Shown: positions 25,580-33,539 of the stretch, in pieces
How the letters are laid out: every line of letters begins with the position of its first letter
Position numbering within the stretch: the stretch's first letter is position 1
Source: Candidatus Bathyarchaeota archaeon
GTDB taxonomy: Archaea; Thermoproteota; Bathyarchaeia; RBG-16-48-13; JAGMEO01
DNA: 45,897 bases
Assembly (NCBI GenBank): GCA_030602965.1
Contig: JAUVYS010000003.1
Coordinates: forward strand, 1-45,897
Direction: 5' to 3'
Made by a program: the position numbers and the translations under genes
Notes under the pieces: model-generated
Database searches by the model: none
Told to the model about the DNA's origin: nothing
What the model saw: the letters and a program-made list of their open reading frames with translations, nothing else

Positions 25580-26615
25580 GATTTTCATAATTAACGTTTA
25601 TAAGCCCAAGGGCTTCTTCAAAGACCTCTTGAACCCCTTTCCCTTCTTTAGCAACAATCTCGTAAACATGATTTGTAAAATTTCTTTTTACTCTCTTAAG
25701 AGAGGCTTGGTCAACCAAGTCTATTTTATTTATGACTTTTATTAACGGAATGCCTACAAACATTTTACTGATCTCTCTGAATAGACTTAATTGCCGTTCA
25801 AAAGAATAACCACAGGTCTCAGAAGGATCAGTAATGAAGATAATCGCATGAGCAAGATGTTTTAATGCAATTATGGCTTGAAGCTCGATAGGGTTTCTCT
25901 CTTTTAAAGGCCTGTCTAACAGGCCAGGGGTATCGATGATTTGACAATGATTTAACTCTGTTTTCTTATGCCCAACTACAACCCCCTTTGTTGTGAAGGG
26001 GTAACTGTTGATTTCTGGTTTAGCTGTAGAAATTTGCTTAACAAAAGTTGACTTTCCAACATTCGCATATCCAGCTACAACTACCGTTCTAATACTTGGA
26101 TCAATGGAAGGAAGTTTTCTAAGCTTAGCCCCCGCTTCTTTTAGGAACTCTAAGTCTTTTCCGATCTGGAAAATTACAGATGACATTCTTCCATATGCCT
26201 TACGTCTCAAATTGGCTGCACCAATGGGCGTCATAACCCGTTTGACAGCTCGTGAATTTTTCTTAACGAAGCCATTTATCATTTTGACAGCCCATTTCAA
26301 CGCAGCTAGACTTTTCTTGAGATTCCCCACACCAACAAGGACATCTGCAAGTTCATAGTAGAATGGATGAACTTCATCAAGCCTTGGGAACTTCTTTATA
26401 ATAATTTTGAGCTTGACGATTATAATATTTCCAGCATTTTTTATACGAAACGCTTCTCTTATACGTGCTTTGGCTCGAGGAGATCTTTTAGAGGAAACAT
26501 CTACAACAGCTTTCGAAGTTCTACGAAACGCTAAATCGATTAGCTCATCTGCCAGTAGTACCGTACCTAAGTCACTAAATGGTTGCTTAGCCAAGTCTTT
26601 TTCTCCATACGACAA
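25545..26615 (-). CDS. Nog1-like GTPase (Obg/Nog1 family)
   Basis: The 356-residue GTPase has an N-terminal helical domain of about 170 residues of the NOG1 type, then G1 GYANVGKST (182-190), the switch region SYPFTTKGVVVGH, G3 DTPGLLDRP and G4 NKID. Eukaryotic Nog1 acts in 60S subunit assembly; a ribosome assembly role here is inferred. It overlaps the C-terminal end of rtcA by 35 bases and its 5-prime end overlaps the DUF504 gene by 29 bases, so the latter two are probably co-transcribed. Confidence 0.92.
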   Translation of the reverse strand: MSYGEKDLAKQPFSDLGTVLLADELIDLAFRRTSKAVVDVSSKRSPRAKARIREAFRIKNAGNIIIVKLKIIIKKFPRLDEVHPFYYELADVLVGVGNLKKSLAALKWAVKMINGFVKKNSRAVKRVMTPIGAANLRRKAYGRMSSVIFQIGKDLEFLKEAGAKLRKLPSIDPSIRTVVVAGYANVGKSTFVKQISTAKPEINSYPFTTKGVVVGHKKTELNHCQIIDTPGLLDRPLKERNPIELQAIIALKHLAHAIIFITDPSETCGYSFERQLSLFREISKMFVGIPLIKVINKIDLVDQASLKRVKRNFTNHVYEIVAKEGKGVQEVFEEALGLINVNYENLRKNRLLSQDL

Positions 26616-26850
26616 ATCCGTTCAATGAGTTTCTGACCTCAATGACACGATGGAAAGGTATTACGACCTCATTATTTTCATATGTGAAGTATGAAGAAGC
26701 AACTTTCGTTATTTTATCGCAAGATGTTTGTTTCCTATTCATGTAAGCACCACGATGAATAAACGTAACTTCATAATTTTCTAGTTTTTCATTCTTATTC
26801 CAGAAAATTTTATTCAGTACTTCACGAAGAGTCAAATGATTGTTCCTCAA
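26587..26850 (-). CDS. DUF504 (MJ1316-type) protein
   Basis: An 87-residue protein. LTLREVLNKIFWNKNE, the segment YEVTFIHRGAY, VIPFHRVIEVRN and VVWRKRLG match the DUF504/UPF0248 family. Comparative analyses named this the MJ1316 domain and proposed that it recognises cyclic phosphate RNA ends. It overlaps the Nog1-like gene by 29 bases and is near rtcA, which makes such ends, so a role in RNA end processing is a reasonable inference. It is divergent from the non-catalytic psmB gene. Confidence 0.82.
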   Translation of the reverse strand: MRNNHLTLREVLNKIFWNKNEKLENYEVTFIHRGAYMNRKQTSCDKITKVASSYFTYENNEVVIPFHRVIEVRNSLNGFVVWRKRLG

Positions 26851-26877
26851 CGATACAGATTTATTTCACAATAATGG

Positions 26878-26885
26878 TTTAATAG
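26878..26885 (+). promoter_or_regulatory. TATA box for the second proteasome beta gene
   Basis: TTTAATAG lies about 22 bases before the ATG at 26903, so transcription would start close to that codon. This favours the ATG at 26903 over the in-frame TTG at 26840, which lies upstream of the TATA box and overlaps the divergent DUF504 gene. Confidence 0.45.
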
Positions 26886-26902
26886 TTAAAGTTATAAGTT
26901 CG

Positions 26903-27538
26903 ATGACATTGAAGGGAAATTTTTTGAGTCGAGAGAGATTGTTTATTCCTGGGGCCTCAACTATAGGCATTGTCTGTAAGGATGGAATAATCCTTACATC
27001 AGAGAAACGTGTTTCTTATGGATATATGATACAAAGTAAAACAGGCAAAAAAGTTTTCAAAATAACAAAAAGCATAGGCGCTGCATGTGCTGGATTAGTA
27101 GCAGATATGCAGATCATGATAAGGGAGATTTCAGCCTATACGAAGATCTATGAATTGGATAAAGGAAAGCCAATATCAGTAAAAAGCGCAGCAAAGCTAA
27201 TGTCAAACATGCTCTTCCAGAGAAGGTTGTTTCCGTACTTAACACAAACAATAATCGGCGGAATAGACAATCACGGGCCAAACTTATATGTCCTAGATGC
27301 ATTGGGGTCACTAATACCAGACAAATATGCTGCGGTAGGCTCTGGAGCCGAAATTGCTCTCGGAGTACTCGAGGTAGCATATAAAGATGGTTTGGATGTT
27401 TCTGAAGGAAAGGAACTAGCTTTAAAAACTATTAAATCGGCTGTAGCAAGGGATGCAGCAAGTGGTGATGGAGTAGACATCCTTGTAATTACAAAAGAAA
27501 GAATGACAGAGGAAACCATGCTATTAGCGCAAACTTGA
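26903..27538 (+). CDS. psmB: Proteasome subunit beta, non-catalytic (Ala at nucleophile position)
   Basis: Clearly a 20S beta subunit, but the processing site reads PGASTIGIVCKDG where the catalytic paralogue at 18964 reads KGTTTMGIVCQDG, with no gap. The N-terminal nucleophile Thr is therefore Ala. Other positions are kept: Glu in TSEKRVSYG, Lys in QSKTGKKVFKI, Ser in GSGAEIALG, and Asp and Ser in ARDAASGDGVD. Sulfolobus PsmB1 has a similar Ala at this position and is not autoprocessed. The subunit is likely structural or modulatory in a mixed beta ring. ATG 26903 is preferred as start because of the TATA box. Confidence 0.93.
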   Translation: MTLKGNFLSRERLFIPGASTIGIVCKDGIILTSEKRVSYGYMIQSKTGKKVFKITKSIGAACAGLVADMQIMIREISAYTKIYELDKGKPISVKSAAKLMSNMLFQRRLFPYLTQTIIGGIDNHGPNLYVLDALGSLIPDKYAAVGSGAEIALGVLEVAYKDGLDVSEGKELALKTIKSAVARDAASGDGVDILVITKERMTEETMLLAQT

Positions 27539-27698
27539 ATGCCTATCAAAACAGACATTTTATAATAATATATAATTTATTTTTTGTTCAAGATTTACTT
27601 ATAATTATAAAATTTTTCATGAATAGATAAAATAATCTTCAAGAATTAGTTACATTGCACCAAATAGTTTTGTCAAAAATAAGGAAAAAGGTAGTGCC

Positions 27699-28661
27699 TT
27701 GCAAAAATCTCAACTCTTACCCGATGGCTTATTGGGCGTTTTTAGAAAACAGAAATACCAACTTGTAGGAAGACATGCTGCTGTCAAGAAGTGTCGTTGG
27801 CTTCATAAAAGTTTAGTTGAAGATCGTTCTTGCTATAAAAATAAGTTCTTTGGAATTAAGAGTTGGGGATGTATCCAGATGACTCCCACCGTTGCCTATT
27901 GTACTTTGCGTTGTAAATTCTGTTGGAGAGTTCAACCAGACGAAATAAACATTCCCTTTGATGAAACCCTTTTGCCAAACTGGAATGAACCATCATATAT
28001 AGTCAATGAATGTATTAAAGCTCAACTTCGTATATTAAGTGGGTACAAATCAAACCCTAAGATCAATAGGAAAAGATATAATGAAGCGTTAGAACCACAA
28101 CATGTAGCCATAAGTTTAGCTGGAGAACCTACGCTTTATCCAGAGCTTGGAGAGCTAATTAAAGAGTTCCATCGAAGGAACTTTACAACGTTTGTCGTGA
28201 CAAATGGAACAGTACCTGAAGCTCTTGAAGCTCTTGATGAAGAACCTACGCAACTTTATATTTCTGTATGTGCACCAGATGAAAAAATTTTTCGGATGAC
28301 CTGTCGGCCAAAAATCTCTCAAGCATGGCAGAAAATAACTAAATCACTCGAGTTACTTTCCAGTTTTAATTGTCCAACTGTTATAAGGCACACCTTAGTC
28401 CGCAATCTCAACATGAAATATCCTAAAAAATATGCGAAAATCACCAATACATATAATCCAACGTACATTGAACCGAAGGCCTATGTGTATGTTGGTTACT
28501 CAAGAAAGAGATTGAGATTTGAAGACATGCCAATACACACAGAGATCAAAAACTTTGCTGAAGAACTGAGTGCTTTAACAGGGTACAAGATATTGGATGA
28601 AGCACGTGATAGTCGTGTTGTGTTGTTAAGCCGGTTAGAAAAACCTATTAGGTTTCTTTAA
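27699..28661 (+). CDS. taw1: tRNA 4-demethylwyosine synthase (radical SAM)
   Basis: It condenses m1G37 of tRNA-Phe with pyruvate to 4-demethylwyosine. The radical-SAM cysteines are Cys68, 72 and 75 (CTLRCKFC). Cys32, 45 and 58, spaced 13 and 13, give the second 4Fe-4S cluster; the same spacing is known in Pyrococcus Taw1. SLAGEPTLYPELGELI and FVVTNGT are typical. The 320-residue gene starts with TTG at 27699. Trm5, which makes its m1G37 substrate, lies at 31943. The translin gene follows 22 bases later. Confidence 0.95.
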   Translation: MQKSQLLPDGLLGVFRKQKYQLVGRHAAVKKCRWLHKSLVEDRSCYKNKFFGIKSWGCIQMTPTVAYCTLRCKFCWRVQPDEINIPFDETLLPNWNEPSYIVNECIKAQLRILSGYKSNPKINRKRYNEALEPQHVAISLAGEPTLYPELGELIKEFHRRNFTTFVVTNGTVPEALEALDEEPTQLYISVCAPDEKIFRMTCRPKISQAWQKITKSLELLSSFNCPTVIRHTLVRNLNMKYPKKYAKITNTYNPTYIEPKAYVYVGYSRKRLRFEDMPIHTEIKNFAEELSALTGYKILDEARDSRVVLLSRLEKPIRFL

Positions 28662-28683
28662 CGTCAATCTCATTATTCCAATC

Positions 28684-29331
28684 GTGGTTATACCGTTGTC
28701 ACTAAAAAAAATAATTAAGATCCTCCAAAAAGAGTTGAATAAAAAAGATAACGTTCGAGAACAAATTCTATCAAATTCAAGAACTGTTACTAGAATATCA
28801 AAACACGCTATTCTAATGACCCATCAAGGTAGAAACAAAGAAGCTGAAAAAAAACTTGGACAAGCTAAAAAAGAATTGGCAAAAATCAAGAAGATTTCTT
28901 CACCTTATCCTGATCTAGCTTCCATGGGTGCCCTAAGAGCCGCATACGAAGAATATGTAGAAGCCTGGGCTTTCTTAAAGTTTGTAAAGGGTGAAGAGTT
29001 TCTGAATCCAAAGAAGTTCGAGATACCTACAATACCTTATCTTCAAGGGCTTGCTGACTTAATAGGTGAGTTGAGGAGAAAAGCTTTAGATTCTCTGAGG
29101 ATTGGTGATTTAGAGACTTCTGAAAAATGCCTTGAAACAATGGAAGAAGTGTATCTTGAACTCATGTCTCTTGAAAATGTCCATGGTTTAGCCCCAAATA
29201 TAAGAAGAAAAGTTGACGTATCAAGAAAAATAATTGAGGCGACTAGAGGAGACATAACATCAGAAAGCAGGCGGAGTTTACTAGCAACTTCGCTTAAAAA
29301 CCTAAAGAAGCAGCTCAATAGCAAATTATGA
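28684..29331 (+). CDS. Translin family RNA-binding protein
   Basis: A 215-residue, almost wholly helical protein of the archaeal translin family. It shows NVREQILSNSRTVTRISKHAI, ALRAAYEEYVEAWAFLKF, YLQGLADLIGELRRKALD, LETSEKCLETMEEVYLEL and PNIRRKVDVSRKIIEATRGD. Translin and its partner trax form the C3PO RNase in eukaryotes, and the conserved acidic residues of the YxEA and GDxxxxE type are present here (AAYEEYVEA, EEVYLELM). Start GTG 28684. It lies between taw1 and endonuclease V on the same strand. Confidence 0.88.
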   Translation: MVIPLSLKKIIKILQKELNKKDNVREQILSNSRTVTRISKHAILMTHQGRNKEAEKKLGQAKKELAKIKKISSPYPDLASMGALRAAYEEYVEAWAFLKFVKGEEFLNPKKFEIPTIPYLQGLADLIGELRRKALDSLRIGDLETSEKCLETMEEVYLELMSLENVHGLAPNIRRKVDVSRKIIEATRGDITSESRRSLLATSLKNLKKQLNSKL

Positions 29332-29407
29332 GAAAATTTCTAGCTGTTCTTGAAGTTTCAAACATGTTATTTACAAGAGTACGCCTCAGATCTGGGAGCT
29401 CAATTGT

Positions 29408-30082
29408 TTGAAGAAGATTCCAAAAAACTTTGATGTCAAAAAAGCACGTGGCATTCAATCTGCACTAGCAAAGAGAGTGATAAAAAAAGATGTTCTTCCA
29501 TCATCTTTGAAGACGATTGCTGGTGTCGATGTTTCATATACTCAAAATCTTGCAGTTGCAGCTGTTGCAATACTAGATTACGACAATTTGGAAACTATCG
29601 AGGTACAGTTTAGTTTAGTCAAGATATGTTTCCCCTATGTACCTACTCTTTTATCATTTCGTGAGGCCCCAGCAATACTTAGTGTCTTAAAAAAGTTGAA
29701 GTCTGAACCAGATGTATGTCTTATTGATGGACATGGAGTAGCTCACCCCTACAGCTTTGGTTTGGCGTGTCACATTGGCGTCATCAAGAAAGTTCCAACG
29801 ATAGGTGTTGCTAAGAATAAACTTTTTGGTGAAGTCAGCAAATTTGAACATAATACAGCAAAAATTAAGGATAACAGTGAAGTCATAGGTCTAGCACTTC
29901 TGAAAAGCACATGCAGAAGACCATTATACATCAGTGTGGGTAACATGGTAAGCTTGGATAAAGCCCTAGAAATCGTAAAGCATTGCATTAGTAACAATTA
30001 TCGAACAGCAATACCGATTATGATTGCACATAAGTTAGCTAATAGGAAAAAACATAATTTGGTTAAGAGGATAAAAAAATGA
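29408..30082 (+). CDS. nfi: Endonuclease V
   Basis: It cuts the strand one base beyond deoxyinosine in DNA, and many homologues also cut at inosine in RNA. Catalytic residues are Asp41 in IAGVDVSY, Glu86 in SFREAPAI and Asp107 in LIDGHGVAHP, with His109/113 and the lysine-containing PTIGVAKNKLFG after them. The 224 residues are normal. The start is TTG 29408. The stop overlaps the ATG of the riboflavin kinase gene (ATGA), so the two are coupled. Confidence 0.94.
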   Translation: MKKIPKNFDVKKARGIQSALAKRVIKKDVLPSSLKTIAGVDVSYTQNLAVAAVAILDYDNLETIEVQFSLVKICFPYVPTLLSFREAPAILSVLKKLKSEPDVCLIDGHGVAHPYSFGLACHIGVIKKVPTIGVAKNKLFGEVSKFEHNTAKIKDNSEVIGLALLKSTCRRPLYISVGNMVSLDKALEIVKHCISNNYRTAIPIMIAHKLANRKKHNLVKRIKK

Positions 30083-30756
30083 AGCCAAGTCTTTGGAACA
30101 CCTTAAACAAACTCGCTTTATTGTTAACTCAGGAAAAATCTTTGAAAACTTCAACAACAAAGTTATCTGATAAATTAGGCCTCGCTCAACAGACTGTTTC
30201 ACGCCACTTAATTATGCTGGAAAGACTTGGTCTTATCGAAAGACATGTTACTGTCAAAGGCGAAGAAATAAAGATTACAAACAAAGGATTGGACGAGTTA
30301 AGAAATGTTTATTTTAAGCTAAAATCAATTTTTGAGGGAATTTCAGAAACCTTCATTTTTGAAGGAAGACTTTTTTCTGGAATTGGCGAAGCTGCTTACT
30401 ATATGAGTTTAAAAACATATCGTAACCAATTCATTGAAAAACTTGGTTTTGATCCTTATCCAGGAACATTAAACCTCAAACTTCTATCTACCTCTGACGT
30501 GATTGCAAAGAAGGAATTAGAAACACATTCAGGCATTGAAATTGAAAGTTTTAAAGATAAGAAGAGAACTTATGGTTCAGCCAAATGCTTTAAAGCAAAA
30601 ATAGATGACAAAATTGATGGCGCTGTTGTAATTATAGACCGCAGCCATTACAATGATTCTGTGCTTGAAGTCATAGCTCCAGTATATATTAGGGAAAAAT
30701 TAAGTCTAAAAGATGGAAACATTGTACGTGTTGAAACTTTTACTAAAACAGATTAA
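30079..30756 (+). CDS. ribK: CTP-dependent riboflavin kinase fused to HTH (RbkR-type)
   Basis: The N-terminal 85 residues form a winged helix (TTKLSDKLGLAQQTVSRHLI, MLERLGLIERHV). The C-terminal part (SGIGEAAYYMSLKTYRNQF, LGFDPYPGTLNLKL, YGSAKCFKAKI, IAPVYIREKLSLKDGN) is the archaeal CTP-dependent riboflavin kinase making FMN. This fusion is the RbkR architecture, in which the HTH regulates riboflavin genes. No other riboflavin biosynthesis or transport gene lies in the window apart from ribL, which converges on it. Confidence 0.95.
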   Translation: MKPSLWNTLNKLALLLTQEKSLKTSTTKLSDKLGLAQQTVSRHLIMLERLGLIERHVTVKGEEIKITNKGLDELRNVYFKLKSIFEGISETFIFEGRLFSGIGEAAYYMSLKTYRNQFIEKLGFDPYPGTLNLKLLSTSDVIAKKELETHSGIEIESFKDKKRTYGSAKCFKAKIDDKIDGAVVIIDRSHYNDSVLEVIAPVYIREKLSLKDGNIVRVETFTKTD

Positions 30757-30787
30757 GCGCAAAAATTGAACTTTGTTTAATAATAGA

Positions 30788-30801
30788 TTTTTTATAAAAA
30801 A
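30788..30801. terminator. Bidirectional T-tract between ribK and ribL
   Basis: Between the convergent riboflavin kinase and FAD synthase genes lies TTTTTTATAAAAAA, a symmetric run giving a T tract on each strand. Archaeal termination uses T tracts without a stable hairpin, so this could end both transcripts. This is inferred from position and composition. Confidence 0.45.
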
Positions 30802-30816
30802 ACAAGTAAATTTATG

Positions 30817-31278
30817 CTATTTCCACTCTTTAACTATTTTCCGTTTAATCATTGAAGAGCTATTTAAATCAGAAGCTGCAAATTCTCGGATTTTTACAAC
30901 CTTAACTTTTAGATCTAACTTGGCGACCGCTTTTTTCACTGCCTTCTCAATGTAGTCTTGATCATAACCAAGAGCGATGATGTCTGGCTTAATCTTTCTC
31001 ATTACCTCCTCAATATTCAGATCTTCGTAACCTAGAATAGCTTCATCAACGGGTTTTAGGGATTCAACTAACGCTCTCCGTTGATCCTCAGGTATAATGG
31101 GTTTTTTGCCTTTCAATCGCTTAACAGTACTATCTCTAGCTACTACTACAATAAGCTTAGAATTGTCACCTCCAACTTTCTTAGCTTCTTCCAGTGAGAG
31201 AATATGCCCATAATGTAAAAGATCAAATACCCCTGAAGCCAATACTATGATATTCTTATTTTTTCCCAATTTTTTCAC
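30817..31278 (-). CDS. ribL: FAD synthase (FMN adenylyltransferase)
   Basis: A cytidylyltransferase-fold enzyme making FAD from FMN and ATP. The 153-residue protein has LASGVFDLLHYGHILSLEEA with the HxGH-type motif, VVARDSTVKRLKGKKPIIPE, DQRRALVESLKPVDEAILG and IKPDIIALGYDQ, as in archaeal RibL. It converges on ribK, with 60 bases between the stops. tRNA-Lys lies 80 bases upstream on the same strand. Confidence 0.94.
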   Translation of the reverse strand: MKKLGKNKNIIVLASGVFDLLHYGHILSLEEAKKVGGDNSKLIVVVARDSTVKRLKGKKPIIPEDQRRALVESLKPVDEAILGYEDLNIEEVMRKIKPDIIALGYDQDYIEKAVKKAVAKLDLKVKVVKIREFAASDLNSSSMIKRKIVKEWK

Positions 31279-31358
31279 ATCAAACAGTCTATTCGTACAT
31301 CTTGCGAATCTTATGTAGTTAGATTTTGTTTTCTCAATTATTTTAATGTAAATGGTGG

Positions 31359-31461
31359 CGGGCCCGGAGGGATTTGAACCCTCGGCCTTCGGGTTAAGAG
31401 CCTCAGCCTCAAAGAGGTAAACCTCAGAGACCGCTGCACTACCTAACTATGCTACGGGCCC
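31359..31461 (-). tRNA. tRNA-Lys (anticodon CTT) with a 29-nt intron at 30/31
   Basis: The acceptor stem GGGCCCG/CGGGCCC, the T arm GAGGG-TTCAAAT-CCCTC and the anticodon loop CTCTTAA (CTT, lysine) are clear; the discriminator is G, and CCA is encoded at 31358-31356. The anticodon stem is interrupted: exon GCGG at 31434-31431 continues after 29 nt (31402-31430) with G at 31401. CAGC pairs with GCTG, followed by GG|T and AG|G bulges, an exact bulge-helix-bulge. The intron folds with GAGG-TTTA-CCTC. The spliced stem is GCGGG/CCCGA with one G-A mismatch at 27-43. Confidence 0.93.
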
Positions 31462-31564
31462 TCAAGGGAAAGGAAAATGATTGTTCATTTTATAAGTTTT
31501 ATTAAAATAAGTTGCTGGAAATGATCGAAAGAAATTCAACCTGAAAAACTATGCCAAAAAATAT

Positions 31565-31826
31565 TCAAGTAGAAACCTTTTTTTCCAACATTTTCTTTAG
31601 ACGATATATTTCGTTTAAAAGATCTTGTGTTTCAACTTCTTTTACAGTTTTTACTCCTTTTTATTACTGGAATTACGATCTTTTTTCTCCTTCTTTGAAT
31701 TAAAACACCAACGGCTACAAATGAACACAAAATAAACACTAGAATTAATAGATTATGTAGAAAAGTTTGTGTCCAATCCCCCTTTTTCTGATTGGCGGTA
31801 AAAGTTTGTACTCTAATATTGTCAAA
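31565..31826 (-). pseudogene. Possible remnant of a membrane-anchored protein C-terminus
   Basis: One frame reads FDNIRVQTFTANQKKGDW, then a strongly hydrophobic stretch (LLILVFILCSFVAVGVLI) and QRRRKKIVIPVIKRS. The neighbouring frame continues with KTVKEVETQDLLNEIYRLKK and MLEKKVST before TGA at 31565. This looks like an extracellular stub, one membrane segment with a basic inner flank, and a short coiled-coil tail broken by a frameshift near 31655. Upstream is a stop in frame, so the N-terminal part is gone. The family is not recognised and chance coding is possible. The rest of 31462-31942 shows nothing else. Confidence 0.35.
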
Positions 31827-31942
31827 TTATATGCGAACACATTAGGTCAATTTATTTAACATATGACCTAGCCTTCAACCGTTTCTCGCACACACATAAG
31901 TTAACTTTTAAGATTCAAAATCGCAAATAAGATTGAAAAACC

Positions 31943-33010
31943 GTGTCAAAGGCATACTGTCTCAAGATTTCGAAAAAGCTTGGAGAAAAAGCTATACAAC
32001 TAATTAAAAGCCTAAATCTACTGAATCCCGACCTTAAAATCGCAAAAGAAGAAGACACGCTCTTAATTCCTCTCATTAGAGAACCAAGAAACACCGTAAT
32101 GACAAGAATTAAGCAAAATATTGACCCTGTTGAATTATCCACCTCAAATTTTCAATTAAAAAGAAAAAAAACTCAAACATTAAGCGCAGTCTTAAAGGAG
32201 ATTATCCCGCCACATCTTCTATTAAGTCTACCAAAGTCTTACGATATAACTGGCCAAGTAATTATTATTGAAGTACCCCCTGACCTCAATGAATATGAAA
32301 AACAATTAGGCGAAGGTCTCATTAAGATTTATCCAAAAATAAAGACAGTTTTGTCAAAACAAAGTGCAATTTCTGGTGAGAGCCGTCTTCGAAGATATAA
32401 AATCATAGCTGGATCTGGCGAAACAGAAACAGTTCATAAAGAAAATGGCTGCCTTTATCACATTGACCCTGTAAAAGCCTATTTTAGCCCTCGCCTATCC
32501 TTTGAACACAACAGAGTTTCAAACAATGTAAAAAATGGAGAAAATGTCATCGATATGTTTGCGGGTGTAGGTCCTTTTACCATTCAAATTGCAAAAAGAC
32601 ATAAGGATGTCAAAATCTATGCAATAGATCTAAATCCTGATGCTTTCCAATTCCTTGAAAAAAACATCGAAACCAACAAAGTCAAAAGTAAAGTCGTACC
32701 CATTCTTGGAGATGCCAGGGAGATTATTGAAAGAGACTTGATTGGAACTGCAGATCGAATTATCATGAATTTGCCAAAAGATTCAATCAAATTCATCGAC
32801 ACAGCATGCAAGGGGATCAAATCTTCAGGTGGAATTATTCACTACTATGAGTTTGCGGGTGGAAATGAATTGTTCAAAAGGGCTAAAGAAAGATTACGAA
32901 ATGCAGTATTAAAGAATGGAAGAAAAATTAAAAGCACCACCACTTATAGAAAAGTCAGAGCAACAGCGCCTTATGAGTGGCAAATAGTATTAGACGCCCT
33001 TATTCATTAA
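31943..33010 (+). CDS. trm5: tRNA (guanine37-N1)-methyltransferase Trm5
   Basis: A Rossmann-fold methyltransferase making m1G37. The 355-residue protein shows an N-terminal D1/D2 region, AGSGETETVHKENGC, VYF-type segment KAYFSPRLSFEHNRV, the SAM motif VIDMFAGVGPFTIQIAK, YAIDLNPDAFQFLEKNIETN, and the catalytic-loop motif MNLPKDS. GTG at 31943 starts it. It overlaps the convergent DUF371 gene by 11 bases. It provides the substrate for Taw1, encoded 4 kb upstream. Confidence 0.94.
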   Translation: MSKAYCLKISKKLGEKAIQLIKSLNLLNPDLKIAKEEDTLLIPLIREPRNTVMTRIKQNIDPVELSTSNFQLKRKKTQTLSAVLKEIIPPHLLLSLPKSYDITGQVIIIEVPPDLNEYEKQLGEGLIKIYPKIKTVLSKQSAISGESRLRRYKIIAGSGETETVHKENGCLYHIDPVKAYFSPRLSFEHNRVSNNVKNGENVIDMFAGVGPFTIQIAKRHKDVKIYAIDLNPDAFQFLEKNIETNKVKSKVVPILGDAREIIERDLIGTADRIIMNLPKDSIKFIDTACKGIKSSGGIIHYYEFAGGNELFKRAKERLRNAVLKNGRKIKSTTTYRKVRATAPYEWQIVLDALIH

Positions 33011-33431
33011 TTTCAGTTATTAATGTTATTAAGATTTTTTGATTGGGCCTTTGAATTTTTGTTATAAATTCAGTAGAAAAATCAATGGCTGCTTTATTAG
33101 ATTTTACCATGAGAGTTCTTCCACAATGGAAATCACTCATCCTTGCAACTAGATCTGAAGGATGGGTAAAAGTTAAGCCTGGTCCTCCAAAGCCAAGGGT
33201 TGTCTCTATTAAACCATCTACCTCAATTGTCACAGATATTTTTGCATCTTTTTTTTTAGCTAATTGTTTAAAGTCGAGATTCAATTCAGATGCTCCTTTA
33301 GAAGCGTTAACAGCTATTATGCAGTCCCCTTTTTTAGTTAAATAAGACTCTGTTGTTATCTCGAAAGTGGATTTGTTTCTTGCAGTTATGTTTTTGTGGC
33401 CCCAGCCAACAATTTCTTCGAACACTTTCAA
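33000..33431 (-). CDS. DUF371 family protein
   Basis: A 143-residue conserved archaeal protein of unknown function. The segments VGWGHKNITARNKSTFEITT, ESYLTKKGDCIIAVNASKGA and GFGGPGLTFTHPSDLVARMS, followed by DFHCGRTLMVKSNKAA, match DUF371. No membrane segment or known catalytic motif is seen. It converges on trm5 and is divergent from the HTH gene at 33540, so it has its own promoter. Confidence 0.85.
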   Translation of the reverse strand: MKVFEEIVGWGHKNITARNKSTFEITTESYLTKKGDCIIAVNASKGASELNLDFKQLAKKKDAKISVTIEVDGLIETTLGFGGPGLTFTHPSDLVARMSDFHCGRTLMVKSNKAAIDFSTEFITKIQRPNQKILITLITEINE

Positions 33432-33496
33432 TTAAAGCACTATAATTTATTATACTATGAATTATTGAATTAACGTGTTTTTGTAAAGGTTTAAAT

Positions 33497-33512
33497 ATTA
33501 CCATTAAGTAAC
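33497..33512. promoter_or_regulatory. Upstream operator-like site before HTH-cdc48
   Basis: ATTACCATTAAGTAAC matches the perfect palindrome 25 bases downstream at 12 of 16 positions, with its left half identical. It overlaps the 3-prime part of a possible TATA box (TTTAAATA at 33490-33497). Two similar sites centred 25 bases apart suggest cooperative binding of a regulator, most simply the HTH protein encoded just downstream. This is inferred. Confidence 0.45.
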
Positions 33513-33521
33513 TTAAAATAA

Positions 33522-33537
33522 ATTACCAAAAGGTAAT
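33522..33537. promoter_or_regulatory. Palindromic operator before HTH-cdc48 genes
   Basis: ATTACC-AAAA-GGTAAT is a perfect 6-base inverted repeat. It lies between a TATA-like element (CTTAAAATAA at 33512-33521) and the GTG start at 33540, the usual place for a repressor site in archaea. The likely regulator is the HTH protein that begins 3 bases further on, giving autoregulation. Confidence 0.55.
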
Positions 33538-33539
33538 AA

